Source: Neoroseomonas terrae (GTDB lineage: Bacteria; Pseudomonadota; Alphaproteobacteria; Acetobacterales; Acetobacteraceae). Taken from it: 64,000 nucleotides of DNA. The position numbers were made by a program, and so were the translations under genes. Positions 33,935 to 42,646 of this stretch are shown one piece after another (position 1 is the stretch's first letter; each line of letters begins with the position of its first letter). The stretch lies in NCBI RefSeq assembly GCF_018129025.1, contig NZ_JAAEDI010000003.1, positions 186,001 to 250,000 on the forward strand, given 5' to 3'. The notes beneath the pieces are model-generated. The model was not told where the DNA came from and made no database searches. It saw only the letters and a list, made by a program, of their open reading frames with translations.

Positions 33935-34678
33935 ATGTCACCCCTTCTGACCGCCGCGCTGATCCTGACCATGGTGGGAACCTCCCTGCTGTCCGGCGTG
34001 TTCGGCATGGCGGGGGGGCTAGTGTTGGTAGGCGTACTCCTGGTGCTGCTGCCGGTACCCGATGCCATGGCGCTGCATGCGGTGACTCAAGTTGCCTCGA
34101 ATGGCTGGAGGGCGGCGCTATGGTGGCGGCGCATCCGGCCGTGGCCGGTGGTGGCGCATGCGGCCGGATGCCTGGTGGCACTGGGTGCCTGGTCGCTGGT
34201 GCTGCTGGTGCCCGACCGCGGTGCGGCGCTGCTGCTCCTGGGTGCCAGCCCGTTCCTGGCGCAGGCGCTACCGGCGCGCATCCGCCCGAATCCGCAGAAA
34301 CCGCTGCATGGCGCGATCGTCGGTGCGATCTCGATGTCGCTGATGGTGCTGACCGGGGTGTCGGGTCCGTTGCTCGACCGCCATTTCCTCGGCGGCGCGA
34401 TGGACCGACGGGAGATCGTGGCCACTAAGGCGGCCTGTCAGGCGATCGGGCACGCGCTGAAACTGGTCTATTTCGGACTGTTGGTGGCCGATGCCGGGCA
34501 GATCGACCCGTGGCTCGCGGCGATGGCCGTGGTGGCGTCGATGACCGGCACGATGCTGGCCAAGCGGCTGCTGGAGGCCATGAGCGACACTACCTACCGG
34601 CTGTGGGCCGGGCGCATCGTCACCGCGCTGGGGGGTTTCTACATCGGCCAGGGTGGCTGGCTGCTGCTGACGGAATGA
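33935..34678 (+). CDS. TauE/SafE-type sulfite exporter family protein
   Basis: A 247-residue membrane protein with about 8 helices and the family repeat pattern (LLSGVFGMAGGLVLVGVLLV in the first half, VLTGVSGPLLDRHFLGG in the second). ATG 33,935 follows GGAG. The family exports sulfite, sulfonates or other anions; the substrate here is unknown. Likely regulated by the divergent LysR gene. Confidence 0.87.
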   Translation: MSPLLTAALILTMVGTSLLSGVFGMAGGLVLVGVLLVLLPVPDAMALHAVTQVASNGWRAALWWRRIRPWPVVAHAAGCLVALGAWSLVLLVPDRGAALLLLGASPFLAQALPARIRPNPQKPLHGAIVGAISMSLMVLTGVSGPLLDRHFLGGAMDRREIVATKAACQAIGHALKLVYFGLLVADAGQIDPWLAAMAVVASMTGTMLAKRLLEAMSDTTYRLWAGRIVTALGGFYIGQGGWLLLTE

Positions 34679-34688
34679 GGAGGTTGGA

Positions 34689-34913
34689 ATGTCCGAGACG
34701 CTGCGCCCGCTCATGCTCGACCTGGTCGCCTTCGTGGCGGAGCGACCACGGCCCTATGCCGAGGTGCTGGATGCCTGGCGCACCAGCTGCCCACGCCTGT
34801 CGGTGTGGGAGGACACTGTGGAGGCAGGGTTGGTCCACGTGTTAGATGGTAAGGTGATGGCGACGGCGGCGGGGCACGCTGCACTGACACGACGGGTGTC
34901 GCGCGTTCTGTGA
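34689..34913 (+). CDS. Small conserved protein after TauE gene
   Basis: A 74-residue protein, MSETLRPLMLDLVAFVAERP. GGAGG lies ahead of the ATG and only 10 bases separate it from the TauE stop, so it is cotranscribed. The sequence has helical, winged-HTH-like features (YAEVLDAWRTSCPRLSVWED). I recall similar short ORFs in related genomes but no named family. Confidence 0.65.
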   Translation: MSETLRPLMLDLVAFVAERPRPYAEVLDAWRTSCPRLSVWEDTVEAGLVHVLDGKVMATAAGHAALTRRVSRVL

Positions 34914-35051
34914 GCGCCCCACCAACGCGACATTGCTTCGGCGAGTCAAGATATGGCCGCATCAGAATGCTAGCGTCTTGTCGAGGCGCCCCGTTCACGA
35001 CCGACCAACGGTCGTTGCTCGGTGTTGAACAGATGCGATGCATGGAGGCTG

Positions 35052-36371
35052 TCAGGCGACCTTCCAGCCCTCCACGTCACCATCGTTCAGGCGCTCGAAA
35101 AGCCTTGCCCAGCTGTCCTTCGGCGGCGCCGGCTCTGGCGTCGCAGCCGGACCCGTGACCATCTGGTCGAGCAACTGCCCGATCAGGCCCAGCGCATCCA
35201 CCTGGTCATCGTGCTTCCCTGCCGGGAAGGTCATGAGCTCCGCCTCAAATGCCTGTCGCCACGGCGCGTGCCGCGGCAGGTGAAGCCCCTCCAATGCCAT
35301 GCGGCCGCGGATTGATTGCGCCCTCACCGCCTTGTCCCCACGCGTTGGGAAAGCGTGGCGAGCCACATAGGCTTGGCGCTCGCGCATGCGCCGCTGCAAG
35401 AACGGCCCAATGCCGGCTCGGATTTGACCCGTTTCTTCGGCCCAGCCGATCGGCCGCCACCGCTTCACCAGATCACAGAACGCCTCGATCCACGCATCCG
35501 CCGCGGTCTGCCCTCGCCAGAGGTCCAGCAGCCAAAGCTGACCTGCCGGATCCATCCCCACCACCGCATGCACGGTGAAATCGCCACCGTCGGCGGTGAC
35601 GGCGTAATCCGAACCGCCATAGATCCGCAGAGTGGCCCGATCCGGCAGGACGTCGACGTGACGCAGCCACTCGGCCTGGAAATAGTCACCGGTGTCCGGC
35701 ACCGGGCGCTGCATATACAGTGCCGACCAACTGCGGGTGCTGGCCTCGGCCTTCACGCGCTGGAGTGACGCCGCGTAGCCGTAACCATCATCGCCCCACA
35801 GCATCTCGCCAGGGGCACGCCCCAGGGGATCGTCCACCTCCGCCTCGGCCGGTAGCGACACCACCCGCCACTTGTCCCCCTGCGCCTCGAGCAGCCTTCC
35901 GGACAGATCGTCCTGATGCCAGCGGGTTTGGACAACCACGATGGCTGCACCGGGCCGCAGGCGCGTGCGCAGGTCGTCCTGGAACCATTCCCACACGCGG
36001 GCCCGGCGCGCCTCGCTATCGGCTTCCTCGCGGGATTTCACCGGGTCGTCGATTAGAGCCAGGTCGGCCCGTAGGCCCGTGATGACCCCGCCGATCCCGG
36101 CGGCGCGGTATTCCCCTCCATTGCTGGTGGTCCAGAGGTCCTCCGCCTCGCGGTCCAGCCGATAGCCGAGCATCGGGCCATGGCTGCGGATGCGGCCCCG
36201 CACACGGCGGGAGAACGTCCCCGCAAGATCAGCGGTGTTGCTGGTGGCAATGACCCGACGGTCGCGGCCCTGGGCGAGGAACCAGGCGGGGAACAGGTCG
36301 GAGGTGTAGGTGCTCTTTGCCGATCCCGGCGGCATGAACACCATCAGCCGGTCATGCACGCCGTCGGCCAT
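35052..36371 (-). CDS. Terminase large subunit lacking its first 48 residues
   Basis: A 439-residue protein. Compared with the gene at 1-611, the first 48 codons are missing: the frame begins MADGVHDRLMVF exactly where the upstream DNA switches to recombinase sequence (36,370). The Walker A-like PPGSAKST, Walker B ALIDDP, VVQTRWHQDDL and the nuclease segment (SDYAVTADGGDFTVHAV) are all kept, so ATPase and nuclease cores look intact. The frame is open upstream to 36,635 but that part translates recombinase-cassette DNA backwards. No small terminase precedes it and no portal gene follows; it is probably non-functional in packaging. Confidence 0.8.
   Translation of the reverse strand: MADGVHDRLMVFMPPGSAKSTYTSDLFPAWFLAQGRDRRVIATSNTADLAGTFSRRVRGRIRSHGPMLGYRLDREAEDLWTTSNGGEYRAAGIGGVITGLRADLALIDDPVKSREEADSEARRARVWEWFQDDLRTRLRPGAAIVVVQTRWHQDDLSGRLLEAQGDKWRVVSLPAEAEVDDPLGRAPGEMLWGDDGYGYAASLQRVKAEASTRSWSALYMQRPVPDTGDYFQAEWLRHVDVLPDRATLRIYGGSDYAVTADGGDFTVHAVVGMDPAGQLWLLDLWRGQTAADAWIEAFCDLVKRWRPIGWAEETGQIRAGIGPFLQRRMRERQAYVARHAFPTRGDKAVRAQSIRGRMALEGLHLPRHAPWRQAFEAELMTFPAGKHDDQVDALGLIGQLLDQMVTGPAATPEPAPPKDSWARLFERLNDGDVEGWKVA
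35902..36370. repeat. Direct repeat copy 2 (large-terminase segment)
   Basis: Matches 1-469 without gaps and with only scattered substitutions, in the same orientation. Recombination between the copies would delete or circularise about 35.9 kb. Confidence 0.9.
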
Positions 36372-36453
36372 CCGGCTCCGCGTCGAGGGACTGGCCGGTT
36401 TGGTCCGCGACCTCACGGCCATCGCGCACAGCGCGCTGGCGGCGGCGGCATGA
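36370..36453 (+). pseudogene. 3' remnant of a large serine recombinase gene
   Basis: Reads IRLRVEGLAGLVRDLTAIAH and stops at 36,453, matching the last codons of the recombinase at 7,613-8,965 (IRLRVEGLAGLVRDLGAIAP). The rest of the gene is gone; the join with terminase sequence is at 36,370. The downstream HTH gene is still coupled to its stop codon. Confidence 0.85.
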
Positions 36454-36869
36454 GCACCGCGACCAGCATCACAGTCCGGGTACCACTGGCGATTCGTCAC
36501 CGGCCGGGACGCAAGACCATCGTCATGCCAGCGAAGGCGGAGCCGGCCGCGGTTGCCACAAGGGCCGATCCGGCGCTGGTGAAGGCGCTGGCTCGCGCGC
36601 ACCGATACCAACGCCAACTCGACCAAGGTCGCCATGGATCGTTGACCGAACTGGCGGCGGCCGAGAAAGTCGACCGGTCCTTCCTTGGGAAGCTGCTCAG
36701 CCTGACTCTCCTGGCGCCGGATCTGGTCGAGGCGATCCTGGACGGCCGCTGTGAGGCCGGCCTGACGACGCTACTCCGGCCTCTACCGGTACTCTGGCCG
36801 GACCAGAGCAGAGCGTTGGCCTCCGAGAGCAGGCCGGCTTCGTCTCAGCCGAAGAATTCCGAAGGGTAA
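36450..36869 (+). CDS. Recombinase-linked small HTH protein (copy 3)
   Basis: A 139-residue paralogue of the gene at 8,962. It has the same basic N-terminus (TSITVRVPLAIRHRPGRK), the same ParB/KorB-like HTH (RHGSLTELAAAEKVDRSFLG, then LSLTLLAPDLVEAIL) and a similar PLPVLWPDQ end. The ATG overlaps the stop of the recombinase remnant (ATGA). It is intact although its partner recombinase has been destroyed. Confidence 0.82.
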   Translation: MSTATSITVRVPLAIRHRPGRKTIVMPAKAEPAAVATRADPALVKALARAHRYQRQLDQGRHGSLTELAAAEKVDRSFLGKLLSLTLLAPDLVEAILDGRCEAGLTTLLRPLPVLWPDQSRALASESRPASSQPKNSEG

Positions 36870-37214
36870 TGCGGCGAGTCGACTGAAGGACTCGTCCGCG
36901 GCCATATGGCGGGCCGATATGCGACGAGGCTCGGGGGCAACAGAGCCGGGAGTTCCGTCCCGGTTTTCATCGCCGGGCGACGCTGGGCACAACTATGAGC
37001 GCCGGCGTCTTGGGGAATGTTGTGCAGAATCAGTCGGCTATTATCTCGGGAACTAATCGCGCAAGTCCCAAGGTGCCGAGAGAATTGGCTCGACAGAGAG
37101 AGAAACCGGGCTGCTCGGTTTGGGTCACTTCCCGACCCACATGCAGAATGGCCCGCCAAACGTGGCCCTGGCCGCGACTGACACCAGACGGGAGAATGGT
37201 GTTGGGAAACCGAT
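36870..37214. other. Gap between island end and tRNA-Gly
   Basis: No gene supported. This is the stretch in which the island's chromosomal junction should lie if the tRNA is the integration site; I see no copy of the tRNA 3' end in it. Confidence 0.4.
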
Positions 37215-37289
<75 letters not shown>

Positions 37290-37430
37290 GCTCCGTGCGG
37301 AGGCCGGGCTTCTACCATGCTGCGCCCGGATTGCAACCCACCCGCCGCAAGGATTCTGTCATCCTCCTCGACAGCCGCCCGTCGACCGCGCGATCATGAC
37401 CGCAACGACATCTCCCGGGAGAATTACGTC

Positions 37431-38402
37431 ATGGATCGCCGCACCGCCCTCGGCCTCGCCGCCGGCGCGCTTGTCCTGCCCATGGGCCGCAGGGCTGCCG
37501 CCCAGGCCTTCGACCATCCCGTCCGTCTCATCGTCCCCTTCGCGCCGGGCGGCACCTCCGACATCCTCGCCCGGCTCCTCGCGCCAGACCTGACGCGCGC
37601 CTTCGGCCAGAACGTGGTGGTGGAAAACCGCACCGGCGCCGGCGGCAACATCGGCGCCGACCTGGTCGCGAAATCCCCGCCGGACGGCCACACCCTGCTG
37701 ATCATCGACGTTTCGACGCTGGCTACCGCGCCCTCGCTCTACACGCGCTTCCCCTTCGACCTGAAGCGGGACCTCGCGCCGGTCACGATGCTGATCTACG
37801 CGCCCTACATTCTCGCGATCCATCCCTCGGTTCCCGCGCGGAACGCCGCCGAACTCGTCGCCTATGCCAGGGCGAATCCCCCGAGGGTGAACGTCGGCCA
37901 TGCCGGTGTCGGCGTCGGCAACCACCTCACCGGGCTCCTGGTCACACAGCACTGGGGCGCGGACCTCACCCAGGTGCCCTATCGCGGCGGTGCGGCGGCC
38001 CTGACGGCGGTCGCCGCCGGCGAATCGCAGATGATCATCAACGGCGCGACTGCCACCGCGCCTTTCTGCAAACAGGGCACGCTGCGCCCCATCGCCGTCA
38101 CCGGCCCGGCGCGACTGGCGGACTTCCCGGACGTACCGACCTTCCAGGAACTCGGCTGGCCGGCGGCCGATTCCGGCACCTGGCAGGGCGTCCTGGCGCA
38201 GGGCGGCACGCCGGCGCCGATGGTGAACCGCATCGCCAACGATCTCCGTACAGCCATGGCGGTGCCGACCACGGCCGAACGCATCGCCGCCCTCGGCGCC
38301 GTGAATCGCGTCGAGGGGCCGGACAGTTTCCGCACCTGGCTCGACAATGAGATCGAGGTCTGGTCCAGGGTGGTCCGCGCCAACAACATCAAACTGGACT
38401 GA
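37431..38402 (+). CDS. Tripartite tricarboxylate transporter (Bug-type) substrate-binding protein
   Basis: A 323-residue periplasmic binding protein. Tat-like signal (MDRRTALGLAAGALVLP, cleavage near AAAQ). Family motifs: RLIVPFAPGGTSDILARLL, VVENRTGAGGNIGADLVAKS, PDGHTLL, and VPYRGGAAALTAVAAGE. GGGAGAA precedes ATG 37,431. No TctA/TctB membrane genes are nearby, as is usual for the many orphan Bug proteins of this bacterial group. Ligand unknown. Confidence 0.92.
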   Translation: MDRRTALGLAAGALVLPMGRRAAAQAFDHPVRLIVPFAPGGTSDILARLLAPDLTRAFGQNVVVENRTGAGGNIGADLVAKSPPDGHTLLIIDVSTLATAPSLYTRFPFDLKRDLAPVTMLIYAPYILAIHPSVPARNAAELVAYARANPPRVNVGHAGVGVGNHLTGLLVTQHWGADLTQVPYRGGAAALTAVAAGESQMIINGATATAPFCKQGTLRPIAVTGPARLADFPDVPTFQELGWPAADSGTWQGVLAQGGTPAPMVNRIANDLRTAMAVPTTAERIAALGAVNRVEGPDSFRTWLDNEIEVWSRVVRANNIKLD

Positions 38403-38912
38403 ATGCCCGAATCGCCTGAGGGGCTGCTCGCCCGCCTCGCCGCCGCCGGTATCGCCGCCGAGACGCATCACCACCGCCCGGTCTTCACCGTGGCGGAAAG
38501 CCGGGATGTCTCCATGCGGCTGCCCGGCGGTCACACCAAGAACCTGTTCCTCCGTCCCGCGAAAGGGGACGGGCCGTTCCTGCTCGCGACGCTGGAGGCC
38601 GACCGCCAGGTTTCGGTCAATGCCCTCGCGCGCCTCGCCGGCGCGGGAAAGGTGTCGATGGCGAGTGCGGACCAGCTCGAGGCGACCCTCGGCGTCCCGC
38701 CAGGCTCCGTCACCCCCTTCGGCCTGGTCAATGCCGCGCCGGGCGCCGTGCGCTTCGTGATGGACCGCCAGCTGGCGGACGGCTTCGACCGCATCTGGGT
38801 GCATCCACTGACCAACGCAGCGAGCACCGGCCTCCCGCCCGCCGAACTCCTTCGGTTCTTCGCCGGGCTCGGCCATCCCTGCACGCTGTTGGACCTTGGC
38901 GATCCCAACTGA
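38403..38912 (+). CDS. YbaK/ProXp-type aminoacyl-tRNA editing domain protein
   Basis: A 169-residue single-domain protein that follows the Bug-type gene with no gap. GGHTKNLFLRPAKGDGPFLL and DRQVSVNALARLAGAGKVSM are typical of prolyl-tRNA synthetase-associated editing proteins, which clear mischarged tRNA such as Ala-tRNA(Pro). VTPFGLVNA and HPLTNAAST complete the pattern. Substrate specificity is not determined here. Confidence 0.88.
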   Translation: MPESPEGLLARLAAAGIAAETHHHRPVFTVAESRDVSMRLPGGHTKNLFLRPAKGDGPFLLATLEADRQVSVNALARLAGAGKVSMASADQLEATLGVPPGSVTPFGLVNAAPGAVRFVMDRQLADGFDRIWVHPLTNAASTGLPPAELLRFFAGLGHPCTLLDLGDPN

Positions 38913-39020
38913 GCCGCTGCGGCGCGTCCTGCTCCACCTCCCCTGCCGCTCCCGCCGATCAGCGCTTGCGCGCCGCTTCGGACGGCGCATCTATGCGGCA
39001 GGATTAGAGGAATGCCCGCC

Positions 39021-39965
39021 ATGGACGTCATCATCGACCCTACCCGCCAGGGTGCGCCTGCTGCTGCTGCTCCCGAAGGCGTCATCAAGGACGGCGACCA
39101 GAAGACCTTCATGCAGGACGTTATCGAGGCGTCCCGTCAGGTTCCCGTCCTGGTCGATTTTTGGGCAACCTGGTGCGGCCCCTGCAAGACCTTGACCCCG
39201 GCGCTGGAGAAGGTTGTCAACGCCGCGGCAGGGCGGGTCCGGCTGGTGAAGGTCGATATCGACCAGAACCGCTCGCTCGTTGCCCAGCTCACTCAGATGG
39301 GCCTGCCTCTGCAGTCCGTGCCGACGGTCGTTGCGTTCTGGCAGGGCCAGATCCTCGACCTGTTCCAGGGCGCCCTGCCGGAATCCGAGGTGAAGCGCTT
39401 CGTCGAATCGCTGCTCAAGGCCGCCGGCGGCCAGATGCCGACCGCCGACCTGTTGGCCGAGGCCGAAGCCGCCGTCGCCGAGGGTGACCATGCCGGCGCG
39501 CTCGAAATCTTCGGCGCCCTGTCGCAGCAGGAACCTGAGAACGCCAAGGCGCTCGCCGGCGTTGCCCGCGCCCTGCTGGTGCTGGGCGAGGAGGAGCAGG
39601 CCCTTGCCGTGCTCGACAGCGCGCCCGCCAAGATCAAGGAGGCACCGGAGCTCTCCGCCGCCCGCAGTGCCATCGAGCTCGAGATCGAAGGCCGTCGCGC
39701 CCGCGACCAGCTGGCCCAGTTTCAGGCCCGCATCGATGCTGATCCGGACGATCACGCGGCGCGCATCGACCTTGCCATAGCGCAGAGCGCGAGTGGTGAG
39801 CGCGACGCTGCCGTGGACACGCTGATCGAGGCTGTTCGCCGCGACCGTGCCTGGAACGAGGAAGCCGCCCGCAAGCAGCTTCTGAAGCTGTTCGAGGCCT
39901 GGGGCTTCGAGGACCCGGCGAGCAAGGCCGGCCGTCGCAAGCTCTCGGCCGTCATCTTCCGCTGA
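39021..39965 (+). CDS. Thioredoxin-TPR co-chaperone, YbbN/CnoX-like
   Basis: A 314-residue protein. The thioredoxin domain (about 25-130) has FWATWCGPCKTL, so both redox cysteines are present, unlike E. coli CnoX. The C-terminal two thirds are TPR-like helices (AEAAVAEGDHAGALEIFGAL). Known relatives protect proteins under oxidative stress and hand them to chaperones. The start at 39,021 has a proper AGAGG spacing; ATG 39,012 is too close to it. Confidence 0.9.
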   Translation: MDVIIDPTRQGAPAAAAPEGVIKDGDQKTFMQDVIEASRQVPVLVDFWATWCGPCKTLTPALEKVVNAAAGRVRLVKVDIDQNRSLVAQLTQMGLPLQSVPTVVAFWQGQILDLFQGALPESEVKRFVESLLKAAGGQMPTADLLAEAEAAVAEGDHAGALEIFGALSQQEPENAKALAGVARALLVLGEEEQALAVLDSAPAKIKEAPELSAARSAIELEIEGRRARDQLAQFQARIDADPDDHAARIDLAIAQSASGERDAAVDTLIEAVRRDRAWNEEAARKQLLKLFEAWGFEDPASKAGRRKLSAVIFR

Positions 39966-39981
39966 GGTCGGGCCCGGCGCC

Positions 39982-40647
39982 ATGCCAGCCTTCCACCCGC
40001 GCTTCGCAGACCTGCCGGAGGAGATCGCGATCTTCCCCCTTCCCGGCGCGCTGCTCCTGCCGCAGGGAAGGCTGCCGCTCAACGTATTCGAGCCGCGCTA
40101 CCTCGCGATGGCGCTCGACAGCCTCGCGCGGGGGCGGATGTTCGGCATGATCCAGCCGGACCCGTGCAAGGCGCGCTGCGAGCACGGCCCGGCGCTCTAC
40201 AGGATCGGCTGCCTCGGCCGCCTCTGCTCCTTCAGCGAGACGGAGGACGGGCGGTTGCTGATCGCCCTGGCCGGGCTGATCCGCTTCCGCATCGCCGAGG
40301 AATTGCCGCTCGCCCCCGGCGGCTATCGCCGGGTGCGAGCCGACTACGATGCCTTCGCGGCCGACCTGGTCCCGCAGGACGGCCGGCCGCCCTACGACAA
40401 GGCTGAATTGCTCGCTGCGCTGCGCCCCTATTTCCGCGCCCGCGGCATCGAGGCGAACTGGGACGCGGTGGAGCAATCCGCCGACACCATGCTCGTCACC
40501 ACCCTGTCCATGGTCTGCCCCTTCGAGATTCCGGAGAAGCAGGCTCTCCTGGAAGCCCCCGACTGTGCGGAGCGCGCGCGCATGCTCGTCGCGCTGATGC
40601 GCATGGGGGCAGCCGCCAATGCGCCGTCCGACGGACGGCCGATCTAG
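39982..40647 (+). CDS. Lon N-terminal (LON substrate-binding) domain protein
   Basis: A 221-residue protein with the Lon N-terminal fold only: [20 protein letters not shown], then FEPRYLAMA, and [10 protein letters not shown]. No ATPase or protease domain, so it is a stand-alone LON-domain protein of unknown partner. It lies 16 bases after the thioredoxin gene in an apparent operon with the Trm112 and DUF971 genes. Confidence 0.9.
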   Translation: MPAFHPRFADLPEEIAIFPLPGALLLPQGRLPLNVFEPRYLAMALDSLARGRMFGMIQPDPCKARCEHGPALYRIGCLGRLCSFSETEDGRLLIALAGLIRFRIAEELPLAPGGYRRVRADYDAFAADLVPQDGRPPYDKAELLAALRPYFRARGIEANWDAVEQSADTMLVTTLSMVCPFEIPEKQALLEAPDCAERARMLVALMRMGAAANAPSDGRPI

Positions 40648-40660
40648 AGGACGATCCATC

Positions 40661-40858
40661 ATGTCCGAAACCACCCCGGCCGGCGGCGCCGTCGATCCGC
40701 GCCTGCTCGAAATCCTCGTCTGCCCGGTCACCAAGGGCCCGCTGCGCTACGACCGCGAAAAGGGCGAACTGGTCAGCGAGCGCGCCGGCCTGGCCTACCC
40801 CATCCGCGACGGCATCCCGATCATGCTGCCCGACGAGGCGCGCAAGCTCGACGGCTGA
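40661..40858 (+). CDS. Trm112 family protein
   Basis: A 65-residue protein with the Trm112 pattern [20 protein letters not shown] and [19 protein letters not shown]. Only one cysteine of the usual set is present. Trm112 proteins serve as activators of methyltransferases in eukaryotes; bacterial roles are less clear. The start at 40,661 follows GAGGACG, and the stop codon overlaps the next ATG. Confidence 0.9.
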   Translation: MSETTPAGGAVDPRLLEILVCPVTKGPLRYDREKGELVSERAGLAYPIRDGIPIMLPDEARKLDG

Positions 40859-41220
40859 TGTCCGCGCCATCCGAGATCCGCCTGAAGCGCGCCGAGCAGG
40901 TGATCGAGGTTGCCTGGCCGGACGGCGCGCGCTTTCGCCTGCCGGCCGAATATCTGCGCGTGGAAAGCCCCAGCGCCGAGGTGCAGGGCCACGCGCCCGA
41001 CCAGAAGGTGATCGTCGCCGGGCGCCGGCATGTCGGCATCATGCGCGTGGAGCCCGTGGGGAACTACGCCGTGCGGATCGTCTTCGACGATCTGCACGAC
41101 ACCGGCATCTACTCCTGGGCGTATCTGCGGACGCTGGGGGCGGAGCAGGAGACGCGCTGGGCGACGTACTTGGCCGAACTCGGCGCGCGGGGACTGTCAC
41201 GGGATCCGCCGCGGCGCTGA
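40858..41220 (+). CDS. DUF971 protein
   Basis: A 120-residue protein with DUF971 features (IEVAWPDGARFRLPAEYLRV, VGNYAVRIVFDDLHDTGIYS). This fold is known from iron-sulfur and oxygenase contexts such as gamma-butyrobetaine hydroxylase N-termini, but stand-alone forms have no settled role. Last gene of the YbbN-LON-Trm112-DUF971 run; its ATG overlaps the Trm112 stop. Confidence 0.9.
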   Translation: MSAPSEIRLKRAEQVIEVAWPDGARFRLPAEYLRVESPSAEVQGHAPDQKVIVAGRRHVGIMRVEPVGNYAVRIVFDDLHDTGIYSWAYLRTLGAEQETRWATYLAELGARGLSRDPPRR

Positions 41221-41342
41221 TCGTCGCCGGTAGGGGCGCAGCGACCGCGCCTGCGCGGGGAACACCAGGTATGGTTTTCGGGGCTCTTCCCCGCTTTTGG
41301 CGGCGACAGGCAAAGCCCCTCCTGCTGCCTTCGCAACGGAGA

Positions 41343-41569
41343 TCGGAGGGGCGCCGCCCCTCCGAACCACCCCGCCAGGGGGTTAGACCCCCTGGACCGC
41401 AATCTGTTGGTATCGAGCGCTGCGGGCTGCGCTGGCCCCGTCAGGCACGCTTCGTGCGCAAGGGCGGGTTCCGGCACCACTTCTGACAGCGGCGCACCGC
41501 ACCAGGTTGAGGTTTGCAAAAGCCTTTCGGCCTTTGCTGGGGTGGCTTGGAGGGGCAACGCCCCTCCAA
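41343..41569 (+). repeat. Five-hairpin mosaic element, copy A (227 bp)
   Basis: Hairpins lie in order at 41,343-41,365, 41,375-41,395, 41,445-41,457, 41,516-41,537 and 41,547-41,569. The same element occurs inverted at 59,552-59,777. The outer hairpins are identical between copies. The second stem differs by paired changes (CCAGGGGGT with ACCCCCTGG here; CCAGGATGC with GCATCCTGG in copy B). It fills most of the 391-base gap between the DUF971 and BKACE genes. Short frames across it read differently in each direction and are not taken as genes. Confidence 0.85.
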
Positions 41570-41611
41570 CTCGGCATCGGAAGTATCGGCGTGACCAGCG
41601 ATCCTTCCCGT

Positions 41612-42538
41612 TCAGAACCCGACCAGATCGCCGCCCTTGAGCTTCAGCATCTCGCGCGCCTCGGCCGGCGTCGCGATTTCCAACGACAGCTCCTCAAGGA
41701 TGCGGCGGATCTTCGCGACCTGCTGGGCGTTGGATGTCGCGGCCTGGCCCTTGCCGATCCACAGGCTGTCCTCGAGCCCGACGCGGACATTGCCGCCCAT
41801 CATCGCCGCCATCGTCACGAAGGGCATCTGGTGTCGCCCCGCCGCCAGCACGGACCAGACGTAGTCCTTGCCGAACAGGCGGTCCGCCGTCTCGCGCATG
41901 AACATCAGGTTGCGATGCTCGGCGCCGATGCCGCCCAGGATGCCGAAGATCGTCTGGGTGAACAGCGGCGGCTCGACCACCTTGCGGTCCAGCATGTGCG
42001 CGAGGTTGTAGAGATGGCCGATGTCGTAACATTCGAACTCGAACCGCGTGCCGTGCCCCTTGCCCAGCCGCTCGACGATCTGCTCGATGTCCTGGAAGGT
42101 GTTGCGGAAGATGTAGTTGGTCGTGCCTTCGAGGTAGGGCCTCTCCCACTCGTGCTTGAAGTGCTTCACCCGCGCGGCGGAGGGCGCGATGTTGAAGTTC
42201 ATCGAGCCCATGTTGAGGCTGCACATCTCCGGCTTCGCCTGCAGCGGCGCGGCCAGCCGCTCATCCACCGTCATGCCCAGCCCGCCGCCGGTGGTGATGT
42301 TGATGACCGCATCGGTGGACTGCTTGATGACCGGCAGGAACTGCATGAACACCGCCGGGTCGGGCGTCGGGCGGCCGTCCTTCGGGTCGCGCGCGTGCAG
42401 GTGGATGATGGAGGCGCCGGCCTCGGCCGCTGCAATGGACTGCTCCGCGATCTCCTGCGGCGTGATGGGCAGATGGTCCGACATCGACGGTGTGTGAATC
42501 GCACCCGTGACGGCGCAGGTGATGATGACCTTGGACAT
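41612..42538 (-). CDS. BKACE family beta-keto acid cleavage enzyme (DUF849)
   Basis: A 308-residue TIM-barrel enzyme of the 3-keto-5-aminohexanoate cleavage (BKACE) family, which condenses a beta-keto acid with acetyl-CoA and releases acetoacetate and a CoA ester. Zinc-site HLHARDPKDGRP lies near residues 46-57, MGSMNFN near 110, and GGNVRVGLEDSLW near the end. GGAGG precedes ATG 42,538. The substrate differs widely within the family and is not predictable here. Confidence 0.92.
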   Translation of the reverse strand: MSKVIITCAVTGAIHTPSMSDHLPITPQEIAEQSIAAAEAGASIIHLHARDPKDGRPTPDPAVFMQFLPVIKQSTDAVINITTGGGLGMTVDERLAAPLQAKPEMCSLNMGSMNFNIAPSAARVKHFKHEWERPYLEGTTNYIFRNTFQDIEQIVERLGKGHGTRFEFECYDIGHLYNLAHMLDRKVVEPPLFTQTIFGILGGIGAEHRNLMFMRETADRLFGKDYVWSVLAAGRHQMPFVTMAAMMGGNVRVGLEDSLWIGKGQAATSNAQQVAKIRRILEELSLEIATPAEAREMLKLKGGDLVGF

Positions 42539-42646
42539 GCGCGGTTCCTCCACGTGATGCAGCGATCCTGCCCCGGGCAGGCGCCTGCCGGAAGGGGCGC
42601 GTTCCCGGCATGGCGCGCTGTCCCGCATGACGGAGCGGGCAGGCCG

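Noticed and set aside
36372-36635. A 527-residue reading of the right-hand terminase with an 88-residue N-terminal extension
   Set aside because: The extension translates the recombinase remnant and HTH gene backwards; the first terminase residue after the junction is preceded by its own ATG.
41343-41640. Short ORFs across the hairpin element as genes
   Set aside because: They read through repeat hairpins, have no ribosome sites, and both copies give different frames; the conserved feature is base pairing.
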